The position numbers were made by a program, and so were the translations under genes. Below are positions 1 to 9,715 of a DNA stretch of 64,000 nucleotides, in pieces; position 1 is the stretch's first letter, and every line of letters begins with the position of its first letter. Location of the stretch: contig NZ_CP010310.2 of assembly GCF_000815105.2 (NCBI RefSeq), positions 2,108,001-2,172,000 on the forward strand, read 5' to 3'. The notes under the pieces are model-generated. The model saw only the letters and a program-made list of their open reading frames with translations. It did not search any database and had not been told where the DNA came from. Origin of the DNA: Pandoraea pulmonicola. GTDB lineage: Bacteria > Pseudomonadota > Gammaproteobacteria > Burkholderiales > Burkholderiaceae.

Positions 1-1
1 G

Positions 2-1279
2 GACAAGCGCGTCTCGCGCTTCTCGGTCGTCGAGGCATATGAACGGCTGGTTGCCCAGGGGTATCTGGAGGCGCGCCGCGGTTCGGGCTTCTACGTGCGC
101 GAGCGGCCGATGATGCCGCCGCAGAACGCCGCGTCGCCGATGATTACGCAAGGCCCCATCGACGTCGCATGGCTCGTGCGCAGCATGTTGCACTCGGTCG
201 CGCCGGAGCGCGGCCCCGGTATGGGCTATCTGCCGCCCAGTTGGCTCGATGCCGACATGATGACGTCCGCCATGCGTTCGATGAGCCGCCAGTCGAGCGC
301 GCATCTGCTGCAAAGCGGTCATCCGCATGGCTTCCTGCCGCTGCGCGTGCAGCTCCAGACGCAGCTCGCGGAACTGGAGATCGGCGCACGTCCCGAGCAG
401 ATCGTGCTCACCTCGGGCATCACGCAGGCGGTGGATTTCCTGCTGCGACTCTACGTGCGTGCCGGTGACACGGTGCTGGTGGGCGATCCCGCATGGTTCG
501 TGATGTTCGGCCGCATCGCTTCGCAAGGGGCGAACACCGTCGGTGTGCCCTACACGCCGGAAGGCATGGACATGCAGGCGCTCGAACGGCTGGTGCAGCA
601 GCATCGGCCCAAGCTGCTCATCATCAACTCCATCCTCCAGAATCCGACGAACACATCGCTGACGCCGGCGCGCGCGTTCCAGATCCTGCGCCTGGCCGAG
701 CAGTACGACTTCATGGTGCTGGAGGACGACATCTACTGCGATCTGTGTCCGCCGCATCAGCAGGTGGCGCGTCTGGCCAGCCTCGATCAGCTCAAACGCG
801 TGATCTACATGGGCAGCTTTTCGAAGACGCTCGCCGCCAATCTGCGGGTGGCCTTCGTCGCCTGCTCGCCGCAGCTTGCCAAGACATTCGTCGATCACAA
901 GATGCTCTCGGGCTCGACCACGCCGGAGATCAACGAGCGGATCGTCTACAAGGCGCTCACCGAAGGGCATTATCGGCGTCACGTGGAGCGTTTGCGCACC
1001 CGGCTCGACGAGGTGCGCGACGGGACGCGCCGGCAGCTAGAGCGTATCGGCCTGCGGATGTTCGGCGACCCGACCAGCGGCATATTCCTCTGGGTCGACA
1101 CAGGGGTGGACACGAGTGCCATCGCGGCGGCCGGGCACGAAGCCGGCTTCCTGTTCGCGCCCGGCGCCCTGTTCTCGCCGCGCCAGGCGCCGAGTACGTG
1201 GATGCGCATGAACATTGCGTGCTCCAGCGACCCTGCCATGTTGTCATTCCTCTCCAGGCAGCTCGAGCTGGCCGCCTGA
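2..1279 (+). CDS. MocR-type GntR/aminotransferase fusion regulator (5' end missing)
   Basis: The reading frame is open from the first bases of the window, so the N-terminus lies upstream. The first about 30 visible residues (DKRVSRFSVVEAYERL, then a GSGFYV motif) are the end of a GntR winged helix-turn-helix. The rest is a class I/II aminotransferase fold with the PLP-lysine motif SFSKTLAANLR and an NPTN motif in the substrate region. This is the MocR architecture: PLP-binding transcription factors that usually control a neighbouring metabolic or transport gene. The target is not visible here. The family call is firm, the ligand unknown. Confidence 0.9.
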   Translation, partial: DKRVSRFSVVEAYERLVAQGYLEARRGSGFYVRERPMMPPQNAASPMITQGPIDVAWLVRSMLHSVAPERGPGMGYLPPSWLDADMMTSAMRSMSRQSSAHLLQSGHPHGFLPLRVQLQTQLAELEIGARPEQIVLTSGITQAVDFLLRLYVRAGDTVLVGDPAWFVMFGRIASQGANTVGVPYTPEGMDMQALERLVQQHRPKLLIINSILQNPTNTSLTPARAFQILRLAEQYDFMVLEDDIYCDLCPPHQQVARLASLDQLKRVIYMGSFSKTLAANLRVAFVACSPQLAKTFVDHKMLSGSTTPEINERIVYKALTEGHYRRHVERLRTRLDEVRDGTRRQLERIGLRMFGDPTSGIFLWVDTGVDTSAIAAAGHEAGFLFAPGALFSPRQAPSTWMRMNIACSSDPAMLSFLSRQLELAA

Positions 1280-1502
1280 GCGCTTGAGCCGGACCCGCGT
1301 CGTGCGGTGAATCGGCGCTTCGTCGCGCGTTCTTCGTGCATCTCGCCTGAAAATAACCCTTCCGGCGGCCTTGAAATGCCGGCGGCCCGTCCCTATGTTC
1401 GGGTCTGTACCGCCGGCCCGGCGGCGCGCGCGCGAGTGCAACCCGGGGGGCGGTTCGAGCCGAATTTCCATTCAACTCACCGTTTCACGAGGGTTCCCGA
1501 CC

Positions 1503-3389
1503 ATGGCGCAAGAAACCATGAGCTTTCAGGCGGAAGTCAAACAGCTTCTGCAACTGATGATTCATTCGCTGTACAGCAACAAGGAAATCTTCCTGCGCGA
1601 GCTGATCTCCAACGCCTCGGACGCCGCCGACAAGCTGCGCTTCGAAGCCATCAACGACGCCGCGCTGTACGAGCAGGATCCGGACCTCAAGATTCGCGTG
1701 TCGTTCGACAAGGACGCGCGCACCATCACCATCGAAGACAACGGCATCGGCATGAGCCGCGAGGAAGCCATCGCGCATCTCGGCACGATCGCCAAGTCCG
1801 GTACCAAGGAATTCTTCTCCCGCCTGTCGGGCGACCAGCAGAAGGACGCCGCGCTGATCGGTCAGTTCGGCGTGGGCTTCTACTCGGGCTTCATCGTTGC
1901 CGACCGCATGACGGTCGAGTCGCGCCGCGCGGGTCTGCCGGCCGGAGAAGGCGTACGCTGGTCGTCGACGGGCGAGGGCGACTTCTCGGTCGAGACGATC
2001 GAGCGCGCCGCACGCGGCACCGCGATCACGCTGCATCTGCGTGAGGGCGAAGACGAGTTGCTGTCGTCGTGGCAGCTCCAGTCCATCATCCGCAAGTATT
2101 CGGATCACATCTCGCTGCCCATCGTCATGCGCGGCGAGCGCTGGGACGAAGAGAAAAAGGCGATGGTGCCGGCCGAGAGCGACGAGACCGTCAACCAGGC
2201 CAGCGCCCTCTGGACGCGCAGCAAGAGCGACATCACCGACGAGCAGTACACCCAGTTTTACCAGCACATCGCGCACGACACGCAGGCGCCGCTCGCGTGG
2301 ACGCACAACCGCGTGGAAGGCCGCAGCGAATATACGCAACTGCTGTACGTGCCGGGTCACGCCCCGTACGACCTTTGGGACCGCAATTCGCGGGGTGGCT
2401 TGAAGCTATACGTCAAGCGCGTATTCATCATGGACGACGCCGAGCAACTGCTGCCGAACTACCTGCGTTTCGTGCGCGGCGTTGTCGATTCGGCCGATCT
2501 GCCGCTCAACGTCTCGCGCGAAATCCTGCAGGAAAGCCGCGACGTGAAGGCCATTCGCGAAGGCTGCGCCAAGCGTGTGCTGAGCCTGCTCGAAGATCTC
2601 GCGGAGAACCAGAAGGACAAGTATGCGCAGTTCTGGAGTGCGTTCGGTCAGGTGCTCAAGGAAGGCACGGGCGAGGACTACGCCAATCGTGAGCGCATCG
2701 CCAAGCTGCTGCGCTTCGCGAGCACGCACACCGATTCGGCCGAACAGAATGTGTCGCTGGCCGACTACGTGAGCCGCATGAAGGAAGGCCAGGACAAGAT
2801 CTACTACGTCACCGCGGAGAGCTGGGTGGCGGCAAGCCACAGCCCGCATCTCGAGGTCTTCCGCAAGAAGGGCGTGGAAGTGCTGCTGCTCACCGATCGC
2901 GTCGACGAGTGGATGCTCTCGTATCTGCACGACTTCGACGGCAAGGCGCTCGTGAGCGTGGCGCGCGGCGACCTGGACCTGGGCGCGCTCGAGGATGCGC
3001 AGGAGAAGGCCGAGCAGGAGAAGACCGGCGAAGCGCTAAAGCCGCTCATCGAGAAGATGAAGACGGTGCTCGCCGACAAGGCCAAGGATGTGCGTGTGAC
3101 GTTCCGTCTGACCGATTCGCCGTCGTGCCTGGTGTCGGACGAGAACGACATGAGCGGAACGCTCCAGCGTCTGATGAAGGCGGCCGGTCAGAAGATGCCC
3201 GAGTTCCGCCCGATTCTCGAAATCAATCCGGAGCATGCGCTGGTCAAGCGTCTGAATGCCGAGAGCGCCGATATCGCCGACTGGACCGAACTGCTGTTCG
3301 ATCAGGCGTTGCTCGCGGAAGGCGGCAGCCTCGAAGACCCGGCGGCGTTCGTCAAGCGTACCAACGCCTTGCTGCTCGCGGCGCACTGA
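1503..3389 (+). CDS. htpG: Chaperone protein HtpG (Hsp90)
   Basis: Bacterial Hsp90, an ATP-dependent cytosolic homodimeric chaperone; 628 residues, the usual length. The N-terminal GHKL ATPase motifs are intact: [18 protein letters not shown] and [11 protein letters not shown] middle domain and C-terminal dimerisation domain follow. The ATG at 1503 is chosen because the protein then begins with the conserved segment ending [20 protein letters not shown]. The frame stays open upstream to 1371, but that extension has no family match. GAGGG lies about 10 bases before the ATG. It ends at an intrinsic terminator and appears monocistronic. Confidence 0.97.
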   Translation: MAQETMSFQAEVKQLLQLMIHSLYSNKEIFLRELISNASDAADKLRFEAINDAALYEQDPDLKIRVSFDKDARTITIEDNGIGMSREEAIAHLGTIAKSGTKEFFSRLSGDQQKDAALIGQFGVGFYSGFIVADRMTVESRRAGLPAGEGVRWSSTGEGDFSVETIERAARGTAITLHLREGEDELLSSWQLQSIIRKYSDHISLPIVMRGERWDEEKKAMVPAESDETVNQASALWTRSKSDITDEQYTQFYQHIAHDTQAPLAWTHNRVEGRSEYTQLLYVPGHAPYDLWDRNSRGGLKLYVKRVFIMDDAEQLLPNYLRFVRGVVDSADLPLNVSREILQESRDVKAIREGCAKRVLSLLEDLAENQKDKYAQFWSAFGQVLKEGTGEDYANRERIAKLLRFASTHTDSAEQNVSLADYVSRMKEGQDKIYYVTAESWVAASHSPHLEVFRKKGVEVLLLTDRVDEWMLSYLHDFDGKALVSVARGDLDLGALEDAQEKAEQEKTGEALKPLIEKMKTVLADKAKDVRVTFRLTDSPSCLVSDENDMSGTLQRLMKAAGQKMPEFRPILEINPEHALVKRLNAESADIADWTELLFDQALLAEGGSLEDPAAFVKRTNALLLAAH

Positions 3390-3426
3390 TCGCCGTCGCA
3401 TCGACGGACGACGTCGGTCGAAGAAT

Positions 3427-3458
3427 GCCCTCGCGCTGTCATGGCGCGGGGGCTTTTT
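3427..3458 (+). terminator. Rho-independent terminator after htpG
   Basis: GCCCTCGCGC and GCGCGGGGGC form a 10-bp stem (one G-T pair) followed by TTTTT, about 40 bases after the htpG stop. Confidence 0.85.
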
Positions 3459-3567
3459 ATCGAGGGGGCGGTCGCGCGGCAAGCCGCTTTCCTTGTGGTG
3501 GAATCGGTGACGACCGTGCCGATGGCGTGGGACGGCGACGTGACCGGCGAAGGGGACCCCGCGCCTT

Positions 3568-3573
3568 TATAAT
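3568..3573 (+). promoter_or_regulatory. Perfect -10 box (TATAAT) abutting the ubiC start
   Basis: TATAAT ends 8 bases before the ubiC ATG at 3582, so transcription should start at or next to the A of the start codon. No Shine-Dalgarno sequence is seen and no good -35 is visible at normal spacing. Confidence 0.6.
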
Positions 3574-3581
3574 GCCGAGCC

Positions 3582-4178
3582 ATGACTTTCCGATTCGATG
3601 TAAGCGGGCGGCGCTGGCAGGCTGTCCCGTCACCGGTGCTCTCGCGCCATCACAAGGACTGGTTGACGCGCGGCGGTGCACTCACGCGTCACCTGGCCGC
3701 GCTCGGGCGGGTCAGCGTGCGCGTCGTTGCCGAGCGCGTCATGCCGGCCGACGCCGACCAGTGTCGCGCGATCGGCGTGCCGCTGCGCACGCCCATGTGG
3801 GCTCGCGACGTGATTCTGCTGGTCGATGGCGAGCCGGTCGTCGTCGCGCATAGCGTGACGCCTCTCGCATACAGCCGCTCGGTCTGGCAGGCAATGCGCA
3901 GACTGCGCACGCGTCCGCTCGCCGATCTGCTCTATCACGATCCCGCGGTATCGCGTTCCGTACTGGTGTCGAGCCCGCTGGGGCCACGGCATCTGCTGCA
4001 TGGCCGGGCGCGGCACGACGCGCGCGACCCGCTCGTCGGCGCGAATCCGCGCGCACGGCTATGGGCGCGCCGCTCGGTGTTCGTGCGTCATGGCGCACCG
4101 TTGCTCGTCACCGAAGCGTTCCTGCCGCGCTTCTGGCGCCGATTGCAGGCCGGGCAACGCGCGCATACCGACGACTGA
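3582..4178 (+). CDS. ubiC: Chorismate lyase (UbiC)
   Basis: 198 residues resembling chorismate--pyruvate lyase, which cleaves chorismate to 4-hydroxybenzoate and pyruvate, the first committed step of ubiquinone synthesis. Family features visible are the early WLTRGGALTRHL segment, the central REV-like stretch around PMWARDVIL, and a C-terminal LLVTEAFLPRFW motif. It is somewhat longer than the E. coli enzyme (165 residues). It lies downstream of the htpG terminator with its own -10 box directly before the ATG, and the next gene starts 24 bases after its stop, so the two are probably co-transcribed. Confidence 0.85.
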   Translation: MTFRFDVSGRRWQAVPSPVLSRHHKDWLTRGGALTRHLAALGRVSVRVVAERVMPADADQCRAIGVPLRTPMWARDVILLVDGEPVVVAHSVTPLAYSRSVWQAMRRLRTRPLADLLYHDPAVSRSVLVSSPLGPRHLLHGRARHDARDPLVGANPRARLWARRSVFVRHGAPLLVTEAFLPRFWRRLQAGQRAHTDD

Positions 4179-4201
4179 ATTGCCGCGATATCGACGTCAC
4201 C

Positions 4202-4783
4202 ATGCCGAAACCCGCCTCCCGCCGCGCCAAACGCTCCGACGTCCCGGACGTTTCCGATCTCTCCGGCGAGTCCGACCTCAAACGCAACTTTCCGCCCGTT
4301 GCGGACGCCCGCACACGCGTGCTGATTCTTGGCAGTCTGCCAGGTGAGGTGTCGCTCGCGCATCAGCAGTACTATGCGCATCCGCAGAATCGCTTCTGGC
4401 ATCTGGTCGGCGAGGTGATCGGCGAGCCGTTGCCGACGCTGCCGTATGGGGATCGGCTCGACGTGCTGCGTGCTCATGGCGTGGGACTATGGGATGTCGT
4501 GGCCGAAGCACGGCGTCAGGGCAGCCTCGACAGCAACATTCGCCTGCACGCGGGCAGCGACCTTGCCGGACTGATCGCAACGCTGCCCGCGCTGCGTGCC
4601 GTGGCGTTCAACGGCGGCACGGCGGCGCGCATCGGGCAGCGTGCGCTGGCTCAGGCGGCGGTGACGCTGCCGGTCGTCCTGCTGCCATCGAGCAGCCCGG
4701 CCTACACGGTGCCGTACGCGACCAAGCGCGACGCCTGGCTGATGTTGCGCGACTGGCTCGAAGAAGGGCCGCGTTCCCCCTGA
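4202..4783 (+). CDS. DNA-deoxyinosine glycosylase (UDG superfamily, hypoxanthine-DNA glycosylase type)
   Basis: 193 residues of the uracil-DNA-glycosylase superfamily, family 6 type. Motif A-like VLILGSLPGEVS is followed by YYAHPQNRFW, a glycosylase core with LRAHGVGLWDVV, and a C-terminal LPSSSPAY motif that binds the flipped base region. Family members excise deaminated bases, mainly hypoxanthine, in base-excision repair. The ATG at 4202 follows ubiC by 24 bases. The frame stays open upstream inside ubiC, but the conserved part begins around residue 25, and a basic N-terminal tail precedes it. Confidence 0.8.
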   Translation: MPKPASRRAKRSDVPDVSDLSGESDLKRNFPPVADARTRVLILGSLPGEVSLAHQQYYAHPQNRFWHLVGEVIGEPLPTLPYGDRLDVLRAHGVGLWDVVAEARRQGSLDSNIRLHAGSDLAGLIATLPALRAVAFNGGTAARIGQRALAQAAVTLPVVLLPSSSPAYTVPYATKRDAWLMLRDWLEEGPRSP

Positions 4784-4829
4784 GCGCTGGCTCTGCGACC
4801 CTGCACGGCCGTTGCCATGCACGAACCGG

Positions 4830-4835
4830 TACAAT
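4830..4835 (+). promoter_or_regulatory. -10 box (TACAAT) before the spermidine-synthase-like gene
   Basis: TACAAT lies 40 bases before the ATG at 4876 and 47 bases after the glycosylase stop, so this gene probably has its own promoter. The -35 is not obvious. Confidence 0.45.
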
Positions 4836-4875
4836 GCGGACCCATCGGAATTTCCCGAGTTTCAAAGAAGGACAC

Positions 4876-5718
4876 ATGACCCTCATCAAACGCAAATCCA
4901 TCGAAGCCGAAGCGTTCGTCAACGACGAGCGCGCCGCCCGTTCTCCGCGTCCCGGCTACACGCCGCGTTTCGCGCCGGTGACTTTCTCCGAACTGGGTGG
5001 CGTGCGTTACCTGCACTTCGGCACGGAGTGGGTGCAGGGGGCGATGCGTTTGTCCAGGCCCGAGCGCATCGAACTGGAATACGCGCAACAGATGATGGCG
5101 TGGCTGCTGTTCATGCACGTGCCGAAGCACGTGGTGCAACTGGGCCTCGGCACGGGTTCGATCACCAAGTTTTCGCATCGGAAATTCGAGCGCACGCAGG
5201 TCACGGCCGTTGAGTTGAATCCGGCCGTGGTGGTCGCCGCGCGCACGATGTTCGGTCTGCCCGACGATTCGCGCCGCTTGAAGGTCATCGAAGCCGACGC
5301 GTGGGATTTCGTGACCGACGCCGCCAATCACGGTAGCGTCGACGTGCTGCAGGTCGATCTGTACGACGCAACCGCCCGCGGTCCGGTGCACGACACGCCG
5401 GCGTTCTACAAGGCCTGCCGCGCCACGCTGCGCGAGCCGGGGATGCTCACGATGAACCTGTTCGGCGATCACGACAGCTATCCGAAGAACATCCGTCGAC
5501 TGCGTCAGGCGTTCGACAATCGCGTGATCGAGTTTCCCGAAGTGCACGATGGCAACGTCATCGCGCTGGCTTTCAACGGTCCGCTGCTGTCGGTAGCGTG
5601 GAAGGACGTGGAAGCGCGCGCGAAGGTGGTGGAAGCCGCGACGGGTTTGCCGGCGAAGCGCTGGGTCAAGCAGCTTCGCTCGGCCAACGGCGACGGTGGG
5701 CCGGTGCTGACGATCTGA
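4876..5718 (+). CDS. Spermidine synthase-like (PAPT family) protein
   Basis: 280 residues with a Rossmann methyltransferase-like fold. The SAM/decarboxylated-SAM loop is VVQLGLGTGSITKF, followed by the acidic ribose-binding strand AVELNPAVV and a DVLQVDLYDA active-site region. Homologues are annotated as spermidine synthases or as fused-MnmC-like methyltransferases. The aminopropyltransferase gatekeeper motif is only partly recognisable, so polyamine synthesis is not certain. AAGGA at good spacing supports the ATG at 4876. No speD-like partner lies nearby. Confidence 0.7.
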   Translation: MTLIKRKSIEAEAFVNDERAARSPRPGYTPRFAPVTFSELGGVRYLHFGTEWVQGAMRLSRPERIELEYAQQMMAWLLFMHVPKHVVQLGLGTGSITKFSHRKFERTQVTAVELNPAVVVAARTMFGLPDDSRRLKVIEADAWDFVTDAANHGSVDVLQVDLYDATARGPVHDTPAFYKACRATLREPGMLTMNLFGDHDSYPKNIRRLRQAFDNRVIEFPEVHDGNVIALAFNGPLLSVAWKDVEARAKVVEAATGLPAKRWVKQLRSANGDGGPVLTI

Positions 5719-5770
5719 CGTTGCGGATGATGCGAGAGGCCTTCACAAGCCTCCCCCGTGTCGGCGACGA

Positions 5771-5800
5771 AAAAGCCAGCCGCAAGGCTGGCTTTTCTTT
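5771..5800. terminator. Bidirectional terminator between convergent genes
   Basis: AAGCCAGCC-GCAA-GGCTGGCTT with an A-run on the left and TTTTCTTT on the right can terminate transcription from both sides. Confidence 0.85.
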
Positions 5801-5849
5801 GGGCGTTGACCCGTGACGCGTGTCGACGCGATGTCGACGACGCGTGCGC

Positions 5850-6197
5850 TCAGGCCGCGATTTCGTCGATGGTGAGCGCGGAGCCGCCGGCGACGATCGC
5901 CAGCAGCCGGTCGACGTTCGGGTGCACCCCCGGGCGGTTGCGTGCATCGGCCGTGTGCTCGCCGAAGACGGCCAGGGCGTGCTCGGCGGCCTTGGCGTCG
6001 AGCGTGCCGAAGGCTTGCTTGAGGTAGTGATACACGGCGAGCGAACCTTGCTTGCCCGGGGCGTTCTCGATCGTCCCCACGACGGCGCCCGTGCCGTCGC
6101 GCAGTTCGATGCGGGCGATGCCGTCGATGCTGCTGCCGATGGCAGCCATCTGGGCCAGGTTGTCCTTGAAGACCGGGGTCGGTTCGATCACTGCCAT
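5850..6197 (-). CDS. DUF2322 family protein
   Basis: 115-residue cytosolic protein resembling the DUF2322 family, common in Burkholderiales and of unknown function. Characteristic segments are TPVFKDNLA at the N-terminus, GTIENAPGKQGSLAVYHYL centrally, and FGEHTADARNRPGVHPNVDRL (about residues 78-98). No signal peptide or membrane segment. It converges with the spermidine-synthase-like gene across a shared terminator and lies 129 bases downstream of the BenE-type transporter gene on the same strand. Confidence 0.75.
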   Translation of the reverse strand: MAVIEPTPVFKDNLAQMAAIGSSIDGIARIELRDGTGAVVGTIENAPGKQGSLAVYHYLKQAFGTLDAKAAEHALAVFGEHTADARNRPGVHPNVDRLLAIVAGGSALTIDEIAA

Positions 6198-6326
6198 GTT
6201 CAGACTACTCCTGCGGTTGCGTTGAATTCGGAAAACGTTGCGGGCCGAATGGTATCACTTCGCTTGCGGCGGATCGCCGCCTCATCGGGTCTCGGCCGGC
6301 ACGTCCGATGTACCCGACGTGTCCGT

Positions 6327-7523
6327 TCATGCGCGGCGCCATTGCAGGATCGCCAGCGTCAGCACGCCGGCGATCAACCCCCAGAACGCCGAGCCGATCG
6401 ACAGCAGCGTGAAACCCGAGGCCGTCACCATGAAGGTGATGAGCGCCGCTTCGCGCTGCTTCGTGTCGTGCATGGCGTTGGCCAGCCCGTTCATGATCGA
6501 GCCGAACAGCGCAAGCGCGGCGATCGACACCACGAGCGCTTTCGGGAACGCCGCGAAGAGCGCCGCAATGGTGGCGCCGAACGTGCCCGCCACCAGATAG
6601 AACGCGCCCGACCAGACCGCGGCCGTGTAGCGTTTGGCCGGATCTTCGTGCGCTTCGCGTCCGGTGCAGATGGCCGCCGTGATCGCCGCGAGATGGATGC
6701 CGTGCGAGCCGAACGGGGCGAGCAGCACCGACGCGATACCCGTCGTGGAAATCAGCGGCGAGGCCGGGACGTTGTAGCCGTCCGCACGCAGGACAGCCAG
6801 CCCGGGGACGTTCTGCGAGGCCATCGCCACCACGAACAGCGGGATGGCGATGCTCACCGTGGCCGAGAGCGAGAACGACGGCGTCGTCCACACCGGCCTG
6901 GCGAGCGCGATGTCGAAGTGGCTGAAGTCGAGCAGGCCGAGCCCGCCCGCCACCGCCGTGCCGACGATGAGCGCGAGCAGAATCGCGTAGCGCGACGCGA
7001 AGCGCTTGACCACGAGATAGGTGAGGAACATCGAGAACACGAGCGCGGTCTGGTGTTGCGCGGCGACGAAGATCTCCAGGCCGATGCGAAACAGAATCCC
7101 CGCGAGCAGCGCCGAGGCGAGCGCGGGCGGCACGCGTCGCATGATCGTCTCGAAGCCGCCCGTCAGACCGCACAGCGCGATGAGCGCATTGCAGACGATG
7201 AAGGCGCCGATGGCCTCGCCGTAAGGCACGCCGGGCAGCGACGTGATGAGCAGGGCGGCGCCTGGCGTCGACCACGCGACGACGACCGGCGTGCGGTAGC
7301 GCAGCGATAGCCCGATGGTGGTCACGCCCATGCCGATGGACAGCGCCCAGATCCATGACGAGATCTGCGCGGGCGAGAGATGTGCCGCCTGACCGGCCTG
7401 GAACATCAGCACGAGGGAACTGGTGTAGCCGGTCATCATCGCCACGAAACCGGCGACGATGGCCGACGGCGAAGTGTCCGACCACGGTCGCAACGGCGGA
7501 AGGGGAGTCGTACTGGACGTCAT
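6327..7523 (-). CDS. BenE family benzoate/H+ symporter-like transporter
   Basis: 398-residue integral membrane protein with about 11-12 hydrophobic segments, matching the BenE family of secondary transporters. Typical features are the early GFVAMMTGYTSSLVLMFQA helix, the TPGAALL segment and the central MASQNVPGLAVLRADGY motif. Relatives carry benzoate with protons, but no benzoate catabolic genes are nearby, so the substrate is unknown. BenE-type proteins are also common as orphan genes in Burkholderiales. Confidence 0.85.
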   Translation of the reverse strand: MTSSTTPLPPLRPWSDTSPSAIVAGFVAMMTGYTSSLVLMFQAGQAAHLSPAQISSWIWALSIGMGVTTIGLSLRYRTPVVVAWSTPGAALLITSLPGVPYGEAIGAFIVCNALIALCGLTGGFETIMRRVPPALASALLAGILFRIGLEIFVAAQHQTALVFSMFLTYLVVKRFASRYAILLALIVGTAVAGGLGLLDFSHFDIALARPVWTTPSFSLSATVSIAIPLFVVAMASQNVPGLAVLRADGYNVPASPLISTTGIASVLLAPFGSHGIHLAAITAAICTGREAHEDPAKRYTAAVWSGAFYLVAGTFGATIAALFAAFPKALVVSIAALALFGSIMNGLANAMHDTKQREAALITFMVTASGFTLLSIGSAFWGLIAGVLTLAILQWRRA

Positions 7524-7665
7524 GATAGGAAAGTGTCTCGAAGTGCGTTGTTGTTGTGTGCGCCGCCATTGTGCGCGTCATCCACGTGCCGCGATGTCCC
7601 GCGACGCGACCCGAGGTGTCGCCATATGCCGAGATGCGTCGCTTCGCACGGGCCGCCGGCCGGAC

Positions 7666-8841
7666 TTACTTGCTTAGCACGCGCATGGCCGATTCGAGGC
7701 CGGCGAGCGTGACCGGATACATGCGGTTGGCGAATAGCTGACGAATCACGGAAATCGATTGCCGATATTGCCAGATCGCTTCCGGTTCGGGATTGAGCCA
7801 GGCGTGATGCGGGAACCGGTCGATGAAGCGGCGCAGCCACACGGCGCCGGCTTCCTTGTTGTTGTACTCCACGGAGCCGCCGGGCTGCAGCACTTCATAG
7901 GGGCTCATCGTGGCGTCGCCGACGAAGATCAGCTTGTAGTCGGCCGGATATTTCCGCAGCACGTCCCACGTGTCGAAGCGCTCGTTGTGGCGGCGTCGGT
8001 TCTGTCGCCACAGGTAGTCGTAGACGCAGTTGTGGAAATAGTAGAACTCGAGGTGCTTGAATTCGGACTTTGCCGCCGAGAACAGCTCCTCGGTACGCGC
8101 GATGTGGTCGTCCATCGAGCCGCCCACGTCGAGCAGCATCAGCACCTTGACGTTGTTGTGCCGCTCCGGCACCAGCTTCAGATCGAGCCAGCCGGCGTTG
8201 GCCGCCGTCGAGCGGATGGTGTCGTCCAGATCGAGCTCTTCGGCGGCGCCCTCGCGTGCGAACTTGCGCAGCCGCCGCAGCGCGACCTTGATGTTGCGCG
8301 TGCCGAGCTCGATCGTGTCGTCGTAATCGCGATACGTGCGTTTGTCCCACACCTTCACCGCCGTGCGATTGCCGTTGCTCTCGCCGCCGATGCGGATGCC
8401 TTCGGGGTTGAAGCCGCCGTTGCCGAATGGCGACGTGCCGCCCGTGCCGATCCACTTGTTGCCGCCTTCGTGCCGGCCTTTCTGCTCCTCGAACAACGCC
8501 TTGAGCCGCTCCATGAGCTTGTCGAGACCGCCAAGCGCCTCGATGCGCGCCTTGTCCTCCGGGGAGAGCTCGCGCTGCATGCGCTTCTCGAGCCAGTCGA
8601 GCGGCACTTCTCCCGAAGCGTCGACGATCTGCTGCACACCCTTGAAATAGGCGCCGAACGCCTGATCGAACTTGTCGTAGTGCTTTTCGTCCTTCACGAG
8701 CGAGAGCCGCGCGAGGTAGTAGAACTCGTCGAGCGAGGGTGCGATGACCTGACGCTGCAGCGCTTCGAGCAGCGTCAGGTATTCCTTGACCGAGACCGGC
8801 AGCTTCGCCGCGCGCAGGGTGTAGAAGAAGTCGATCAGCAT
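7666..8841 (-). CDS. VWA domain protein (CoxE-like), partner of MoxR ATPase
   Basis: 391 residues with a C-terminal von Willebrand factor A-like domain (about residues 210-390). The metal-binding loop reads LLDVGGSMDD, a variant of the canonical DxSxS in which the first serine is glycine. The N-terminal part is helical and charged. It lies 13 bases downstream of a MoxR-type AAA ATPase gene; such MoxR-VWA pairs act as chaperones for metal or cofactor insertion or complex assembly. The client is unknown; the neighbouring cytochrome c genes are divergently transcribed, so a link to them is only a guess. Confidence 0.85.
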   Translation of the reverse strand: MLIDFFYTLRAAKLPVSVKEYLTLLEALQRQVIAPSLDEFYYLARLSLVKDEKHYDKFDQAFGAYFKGVQQIVDASGEVPLDWLEKRMQRELSPEDKARIEALGGLDKLMERLKALFEEQKGRHEGGNKWIGTGGTSPFGNGGFNPEGIRIGGESNGNRTAVKVWDKRTYRDYDDTIELGTRNIKVALRRLRKFAREGAAEELDLDDTIRSTAANAGWLDLKLVPERHNNVKVLMLLDVGGSMDDHIARTEELFSAAKSEFKHLEFYYFHNCVYDYLWRQNRRRHNERFDTWDVLRKYPADYKLIFVGDATMSPYEVLQPGGSVEYNNKEAGAVWLRRFIDRFPHHAWLNPEPEAIWQYRQSISVIRQLFANRMYPVTLAGLESAMRVLSK

Positions 8842-8854
8842 GACGGTGGCGCGC

Positions 8855-9715
8855 CTACCGGTTGGCGCGATTCATGAAGACGATGCGCTCGAACAGGTGC
8901 ATGTCCTGCTCGTTCTTGAGCAAGGCGCCCGCCAGCGGCGGAATCGCCAGCTTGTTGTCGGGGCTGCGCAGCGCTTCGGGGCCGATCTCTTCGGCCATGA
9001 GCAGCTTGAGCCAGTCGATCAGCTCCGAGGTCGACGGCTTCTTCTTGAGCCCGGGGATCTCGCGCACTTCGAAGAAGGTCGCCATCGCGGCGTTCACCAG
9101 TTCGTGGCGGATGTTCGGGAAGTGCACGTCGATGATCGACTGCATCGTCGCCGGATCGGGGAACTTGATGTAGTGGAAGAAGCAGCGGCGCAGGAAGGCG
9201 TCGGGCAGTTCCTTCTCATTGTTCGACGTGATGATCACGAGCGGCCGGTGGCGCGCCTTGACGAGCTGGCGCGTCTCGTAGACGTAGAACTCCATGCGGT
9301 CGAGCTCGCGTAACAGGTCGTTCGGAAACTCGATGTCGGCCTTGTCGATTTCGTCGATGAGCAGCACCGTGGGTTGGTCGGCCTCGAAGGCCTGCCAGAG
9401 CACGCCCTTGACGATGTAGTTGGCGATGTCGCGCACGCGCTCGTCGCCCAGTTGCGAGTCGCGCAGGCGCGAGACGGCATCGTACTCGTACAGACCTTGC
9501 TGCGCCTTGGTCGTCGACTTCACGTGCCACTGCAGCAGCGGCATGCCGAGCGCGGCGGCGACCTCCTCGGCGAGCATGGTCTTGCCGGTGCCGGGTTCGC
9601 CCTTGATGAGCAAGGGGCGCTGCAGGGTGGCCGCCGCATTCACGGCGAGCTTGAGATCGTCGGTGGCGACGTACTGGGAAGAGCCTTCGAAGCGCATTGT
9701 CTGTGCCGTCCGCAA
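8855..9715 (-). CDS. MoxR family AAA+ ATPase
   Basis: 286-residue AAA+ ATPase. Walker A is GEPGTGKTMLAEE and Walker B is VLLIDEIDKAD, followed by a sensor-like ITSNNEKELPDAFLRRC segment. MoxR ATPases work with VWA proteins, and the next gene on the same strand is one, 13 bases away, so they form a two-gene operon. The start at 9715 gives MRTAQTMRFEG; a second ATG six codons in is equally possible and is closer to the usual family start. Confidence 0.92.
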   Translation of the reverse strand: MRTAQTMRFEGSSQYVATDDLKLAVNAAATLQRPLLIKGEPGTGKTMLAEEVAAALGMPLLQWHVKSTTKAQQGLYEYDAVSRLRDSQLGDERVRDIANYIVKGVLWQAFEADQPTVLLIDEIDKADIEFPNDLLRELDRMEFYVYETRQLVKARHRPLVIITSNNEKELPDAFLRRCFFHYIKFPDPATMQSIIDVHFPNIRHELVNAAMATFFEVREIPGLKKKPSTSELIDWLKLLMAEEIGPEALRSPDNKLAIPPLAGALLKNEQDMHLFERIVFMNRANR

